In this document: positions 15,711 to 18,770 of the stretch, piece by piece
Layout: each line of letters starts with the position of its first letter
Numbering within the stretch: position 1 is the stretch's first letter
Assembly: GCA_025351615.1 (NCBI GenBank)
Contig: JANXVP010000106.1
Span: 1-18,770 of the forward strand
Direction: 5' to 3'
From: Ramlibacter sp.
GTDB lineage: Bacteria > Pseudomonadota > Gammaproteobacteria > Burkholderiales > Burkholderiaceae_C
DNA length: 18,770 nucleotides
The notes under the pieces: generated by a model
The model's input: only the letters and a program-made list of their open reading frames with translations
What the model was told of the DNA's origin: nothing
Databases searched by the model: none
Program-made: the position numbers and the translations under genes

Positions 15711-17149
15711 TCAGCTGACGCGGCAGATTTTCAGCATGTTGGTGCCGCCGGGGGCGCCCATCGGTTCACCGCAGGTGATGGCATAAATGTCGCCGCTGCT
15801 GACAATTCCCCGCTCCTTGAGGTACGCTTCCGCCTCGACAAGCGCCATGTCCCGCTCGATGCTCTGGTCCATCAGCAGCGGCCGCACATTGCGGTAGAGC
15901 GCCATCCTGCGTTGCGTCACCAGTTTGGGCGTGAGCGCATAGATCGGGATGTGGATGCGGTGCCGGCTCATCCACAGCGGCGTCGACCCCGAATCGGTCA
16001 GTGCCACGATCGCCTTGCAGCCGAGGTGGTAGGCCGTGAAGATCGCTCCCATGGCGATCGACTGGTCGATGCGTGAGAACGTCATCCCGGTGAAATCGGC
16101 GTCGAGCTTGACGTCCTCCGCCTTCTCCGCTTCGGAACAGATGTTCGCCATCTGACGATGGTTTCCAGCGGATAGCGCCCGGCCGCCGTCTCCGCGGACG
16201 TCATCACGGCGTCGGTGCCATCCAGGACCGCGTTCGCCACGTCGCTAACCTCGGCCCGCGTCGGGACCGGATTGTTGATCATCGATTCCATCATGTGGGT
16301 GGCCGTGATCACCAGCTTGTCGAGCTCCCGGGCCATGCGGATCATCTTCTTTTGCAGCGCCGGCACGGCGGCGTTGCCGACTTCGATTGCCAAGTCGCCC
16401 CGCGCCACCATGATGCCGTCGCTGGCCTTGCAGATCGACTCTAGGTTGGGGATCGCCTCGGCCCGTTCGATTTTCGCGATCAGGCCCGGCTTGTGGCGGT
16501 ACTGGGCGCCGGCCACGTTGCACAGCTGGCGCGCCATTTCCATGTCGCTCGCGTTCTGCGGAAAGCTCACGGCGACGTAGTCGGCCTGGAAGCTCATCGC
16601 CGTGCGGATGTCTTCCATGTCCTTGGCGGTCAGTGCCGGCGCGGTGAGTCCGCCGCCCTGCTTGTTGATGCCCTTGTTGTTCGACAGCTCGCCACCGACA
16701 TTGACGGTGGTCTGGATCTGCTCGCCCTTCACCGCATCGACGATCAGCACGATCAGGCCGTCGTTGAGAAGCAGGGTGTCGCCGGCTTTCAGGTCGCGCG
16801 GCAGCTCCTTGTAGTCGAGGCCGACGCCGTGGATGTCCCCGGGCTCCACGCGCGACGCATCGAGCACGAACTGCGCGCCAGCCACCAGCAACACCTTGCC
16901 TTCGGCGAACTTGCCGACGCGGATCTTGGGGCCCTGCAGGTCGGCCATGATCGCGACTTCCCGGCCGGCCCGCTGGGCGGCCGCGCGGACCAGCATCGCC
17001 CGGTCGATGTGGTCCTGCGCCTTGCCGTGGCTGAAGTTCAGGCGCACGACGTTGACGCCGGCTCGGATCATCTGCTCCAGCAGGTCGGGATCGCTGGACG
17101 CGGGCCCCAGGGTGGCGACGATCTTGGTGGCGCGGCGGGCACGGGTCAT
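15711..17149 (-). pseudogene. pyk: Pyruvate kinase, interrupted by an apparent single-base frameshift
   Basis: Pyruvate kinase converts phosphoenolpyruvate and ADP to pyruvate and ATP. The first frame (17149 to 16082, 355 codons) matches the family up to residue 333: [15 protein letters not shown] (36-42), [27 protein letters not shown] with the catalytic lysine K226, [12 protein letters not shown] and [10 protein letters not shown] (281-290), then [17 protein letters not shown]. After R333 it runs into [12 protein letters not shown] and stops. The expected continuation, [20 protein letters not shown], starts in another frame at 16151 and runs 146 residues to 15711. Adding one base would give 479 codons, the normal length. 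Without it the product lacks the C-terminal allosteric domain. The start has a GGAG ribosome-binding site. It may be a true mutation or a sequence error. Confidence 0.88.
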
Positions 17150-17202
17150 GGAATCTCCGGTGATCTGCCGGGGATTCTCACATGGAAGCGGTGACCGGAC
17201 GG

Positions 17203-18432
17203 TTACGCAGCAGCGCGCGCCGGCGATGCCGGCGAGCCTCCGGAGGCAGCGCGCTTTTGCAGAATCTCGAAAGCCGGCAGCGTCTTGCCTTCCAGGACCT
17301 CCAGAAACGCGCCACCCCCGGTCGAGATGTAGCCCACCTGCTTTTCGATGCCGTACTTGCTGATCGCGGCCAGCGTGTCGCCGCCCCCCGCAATGCTGAA
17401 GGCCGGGGACGCCGCAATGGCCCTGGCGATGGTTTCCGTGCCGTGGGCGAATGCGTCGAACTCGAACACACCGACCGGCCCGTTCCAGACAATGGTTCCC
17501 GCGCCCATCAACTGCTGTGCCAAGCGCTGCGCCGTGTCCGGGCCGATATCCAGAATCAGGTCATCGTCGGCCACGTCGGCGGCCTGCTTGGTGCTGGCGA
17601 CTGCGTCAGCGGCGAAGACCTTTGCCGTGACCACGTCGGAAGGAATCGGCACCTCGGCGCCCCGCGCCTTCATGGCGACGATCACACCCCGCGCGTCCTC
17701 CAGCAACGTGGGCTCTGCCAGCGATTTGCCGATCGGCAAGCCCGCAGCCAGCAGGAAAGTGTTGGCGATTCCACCCCCGACGATCAGCTGGTCGACCTTG
17801 GAGGCGAGCGCCTGAAGGATCGACAGCTTGGTCGAGACCTTGGAGCCGGCGACGATCGCGACCAGCGGCCGTTTCGGCTCTGCCAGCGCCCGGCTGATGG
17901 CATCGATCTCGGCCGACAGCAACGGTCCCGCGCAAGCCACCGGGGCGAACTGCGCAATGCCGTAGGTGGAGGCTTCAGCGCGATGCGCGGTCCCGAAGGC
18001 ATCGTGCACGAAGATGTCGCACAACGACGCCATCTTGCGTGACAGCACTGGATCGTTGTTCTTCTCGCCGCGGTTGACCCGGCAGTTTTCCAGCAGGACC
18101 AGCTGGCCCGGCTGGACATCGACGCGCTCCACCCAGTCCGAGAGCAGCTTCACATCGCGTCCCAGCAGTTCCGCAAGACGGTGGGCGACTGGCGCCAGCG
18201 AGTCCTGGGGACGCAGCTGGCCTTCGGTCGGCCGTCCGAGGTGCGATGTCACCATCACCGCAGCTCCCGCATCGAGCGCCATCCGAATGCAGGGGATCGA
18301 GGCACGGATGCGCGTGTCCTCGGTGATCCGGCCGGACCCGTCCTGCGGCACGTTCAGATCGGCGCGGATGAAAACGCGCCGGCCGGCCACGCGGCCCTGG
18401 GCGCACAAATCGGAAAAACGCAGGATGTTCAT
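17203..18432 (-). CDS. pgk: Phosphoglycerate kinase
   Basis: This 409-residue enzyme transfers phosphate between 1,3-bisphosphoglycerate and ADP in glycolysis. Visible motifs are [10 protein letters not shown] (20-29), [13 protein letters not shown] (61-73), [59 protein letters not shown] and [16 protein letters not shown], ending near [19 protein letters not shown] short Ala/Ser/Pro-rich tail ([14 protein letters not shown]) extends the usual C-terminus of about 395 residues. ATG 18432 fits the conserved N-terminus, and the longer open frame upstream has no PGK similarity. pyk follows after 53 bp on the same strand, so pgk and pyk are probably one transcript. A candidate -10 box lies about 45 bp upstream. 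Confidence 0.96.
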   Translation of the reverse strand: MNILRFSDLCAQGRVAGRRVFIRADLNVPQDGSGRITEDTRIRASIPCIRMALDAGAAVMVTSHLGRPTEGQLRPQDSLAPVAHRLAELLGRDVKLLSDWVERVDVQPGQLVLLENCRVNRGEKNNDPVLSRKMASLCDIFVHDAFGTAHRAEASTYGIAQFAPVACAGPLLSAEIDAISRALAEPKRPLVAIVAGSKVSTKLSILQALASKVDQLIVGGGIANTFLLAAGLPIGKSLAEPTLLEDARGVIVAMKARGAEVPIPSDVVTAKVFAADAVASTKQAADVADDDLILDIGPDTAQRLAQQLMGAGTIVWNGPVGVFEFDAFAHGTETIARAIAASPAFSIAGGGDTLAAISKYGIEKQVGYISTGGGAFLEVLEGKTLPAFEILQKRAASGGSPASPARAAA

Positions 18433-18476
18433 TGCTGAAAGTGGATGGGGGCCGCGGCTGCACCTTGGAACCGGCC

Positions 18477-18482
18477 ATTGTA
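18477..18482 (-). promoter_or_regulatory. Candidate -10 hexamer for pgk
   Basis: On the minus strand the hexamer TACAAT, one base from the sigma-70 consensus, lies about 45 bp before the pgk start and downstream of a terminator, where a promoter is expected. No good -35 element is seen at 16-18 bp spacing. Confidence 0.35.
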
Positions 18483-18519
18483 GAAACAAGACAGCGCGAC
18501 CTCGCCGGACCCGGAGAAG

Positions 18520-18550
18520 AAAAAGCGGGTGGACCTTGCGATCCACGCGC
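18520..18550 (-). terminator. Intrinsic terminator of the gene upstream of pgk
   Basis: On the minus strand GCG and GTGGA pair with TCCAC and CGC (one G-G mismatch) around an 8-base loop, followed by TTTTTCTT. It lies about 45 bp after the stop of the probable DUF6351 gene and before pgk, separating the two transcripts. Confidence 0.65.
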
Positions 18551-18593
18551 TGCGCTCCTGCATCAGTGCAGGGCACCTGAGCCTTGCGCCTCC

Positions 18594-18770
18594 TTACTTC
18601 CCGGTCGAAAGCGGGGCGGCGCCGAAAGCAACACCGCCGGGTCCGGTTCGGAAGTTCAGCGGCGCGACAGCGTCTTGCTGGCCGACCCCCGGCTTGGTCC
18701 AGTCGCAGACGCCGGTCGTGAGCACAGCCTTCAGCCTGGAGAGCTGGCCCGAGTCGAGCCGCCCGCTGTA
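18594..18770 (-). CDS. C-terminal end of a probable DUF6351-family protein (5' part outside window)
   Basis: The frame is open from the right edge to a TAA at 18594-18596, giving the last 58 residues. It contains [16 protein letters not shown] and then [16 protein letters not shown], followed by [14 protein letters not shown]. The GVCDWxKPGVGQQ block near the C-terminus is what I associate with the DUF6351 (tannase-like) family of betaproteobacterial secreted proteins; this comes from memory of the family and rests on a short fragment. A terminator follows, so the gene is not in the pgk operon. Confidence 0.6.
   Translation of the reverse strand, partial: YSGRLDSGQLSRLKAVLTTGVCDWTKPGVGQQDAVAPLNFRTGPGGVAFGAAPLSTGK

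Noticed and set aside
16082..16160. Programmed frameshifting in pyk
   Set aside because: No slippery heptamer is apparent at the junction, and pyruvate kinases are not known to use frameshifting.
1..18770. CRISPR arrays, tRNA or rRNA genes, insertion sequences, toxin-antitoxin or phage-defence genes
   Set aside because: No direct repeat array, cloverleaf-like sequence, transposase motif or defence-protein motif was seen when reading both strands.

Overview
The window is GC-rich, densely coded DNA from a betaproteobacterium of the order Burkholderiales, most likely family Comamonadaceae (Variovorax/Ramlibacter/Polaromonas type). The assignment rests on the linked pgk, pyk, fba, purC, purE, purK, sua5 housekeeping set, the tsaB-rimI-udg operon, and several predicted lipoprotein hydrolases. 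It is inferred from gene content and codon use, since there is no rRNA in the window. No tRNA, CRISPR array, insertion sequence or prophage gene was seen.

Left part (1-4429). A minus-strand gene running off the left edge encodes the N-terminus of a two-partner-secretion exoprotein (filamentous-haemagglutinin type). Divergent from it is a GT60-type (PF11397-like) GlcNAc-transferase. The transferase gene overlaps tail-to-tail with a minus-strand operon, tsaB-rimI-udg, whose three genes are joined by 4-bp ATGA overlaps.

Centre (4456-12158). Two plus-strand envelope genes follow: a PBP4-type D,D-carboxypeptidase (dacB) and a lipoprotein alpha/beta-hydrolase. They end at a strong bidirectional terminator (7388-7414). 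Facing them on the minus strand is the cluster leader ORF-purE-purK-sua5-SGNH-like lipoprotein. Divergent from purE is a thioredoxin-TPR protein of the CnoX/YbbN type.

Right part (12165-18770). All genes are on the minus strand. In transcription order they are: the 3' end of a probable DUF6351 protein, a terminator, pgk, pyk (split by an apparent single-base frameshift), a lipoprotein esterase, fba, purC and a small secreted protein of unknown function. The central-metabolism genes supply triose-phosphate interconversion, pyruvate formation and IMP synthesis (PurE, PurK, PurC).

The most notable observations are: the frameshift in pyk; a GT60 glycosyltransferase divergent from a TPS adhesin, which could be an adhesin-modifying pair; an SGNH-fold lipoprotein that has lost the catalytic Ser, Asn and His positions; an apparent 26-codon leader ORF coupled to purE; and a 41-bp nested hairpin just upstream of fba.
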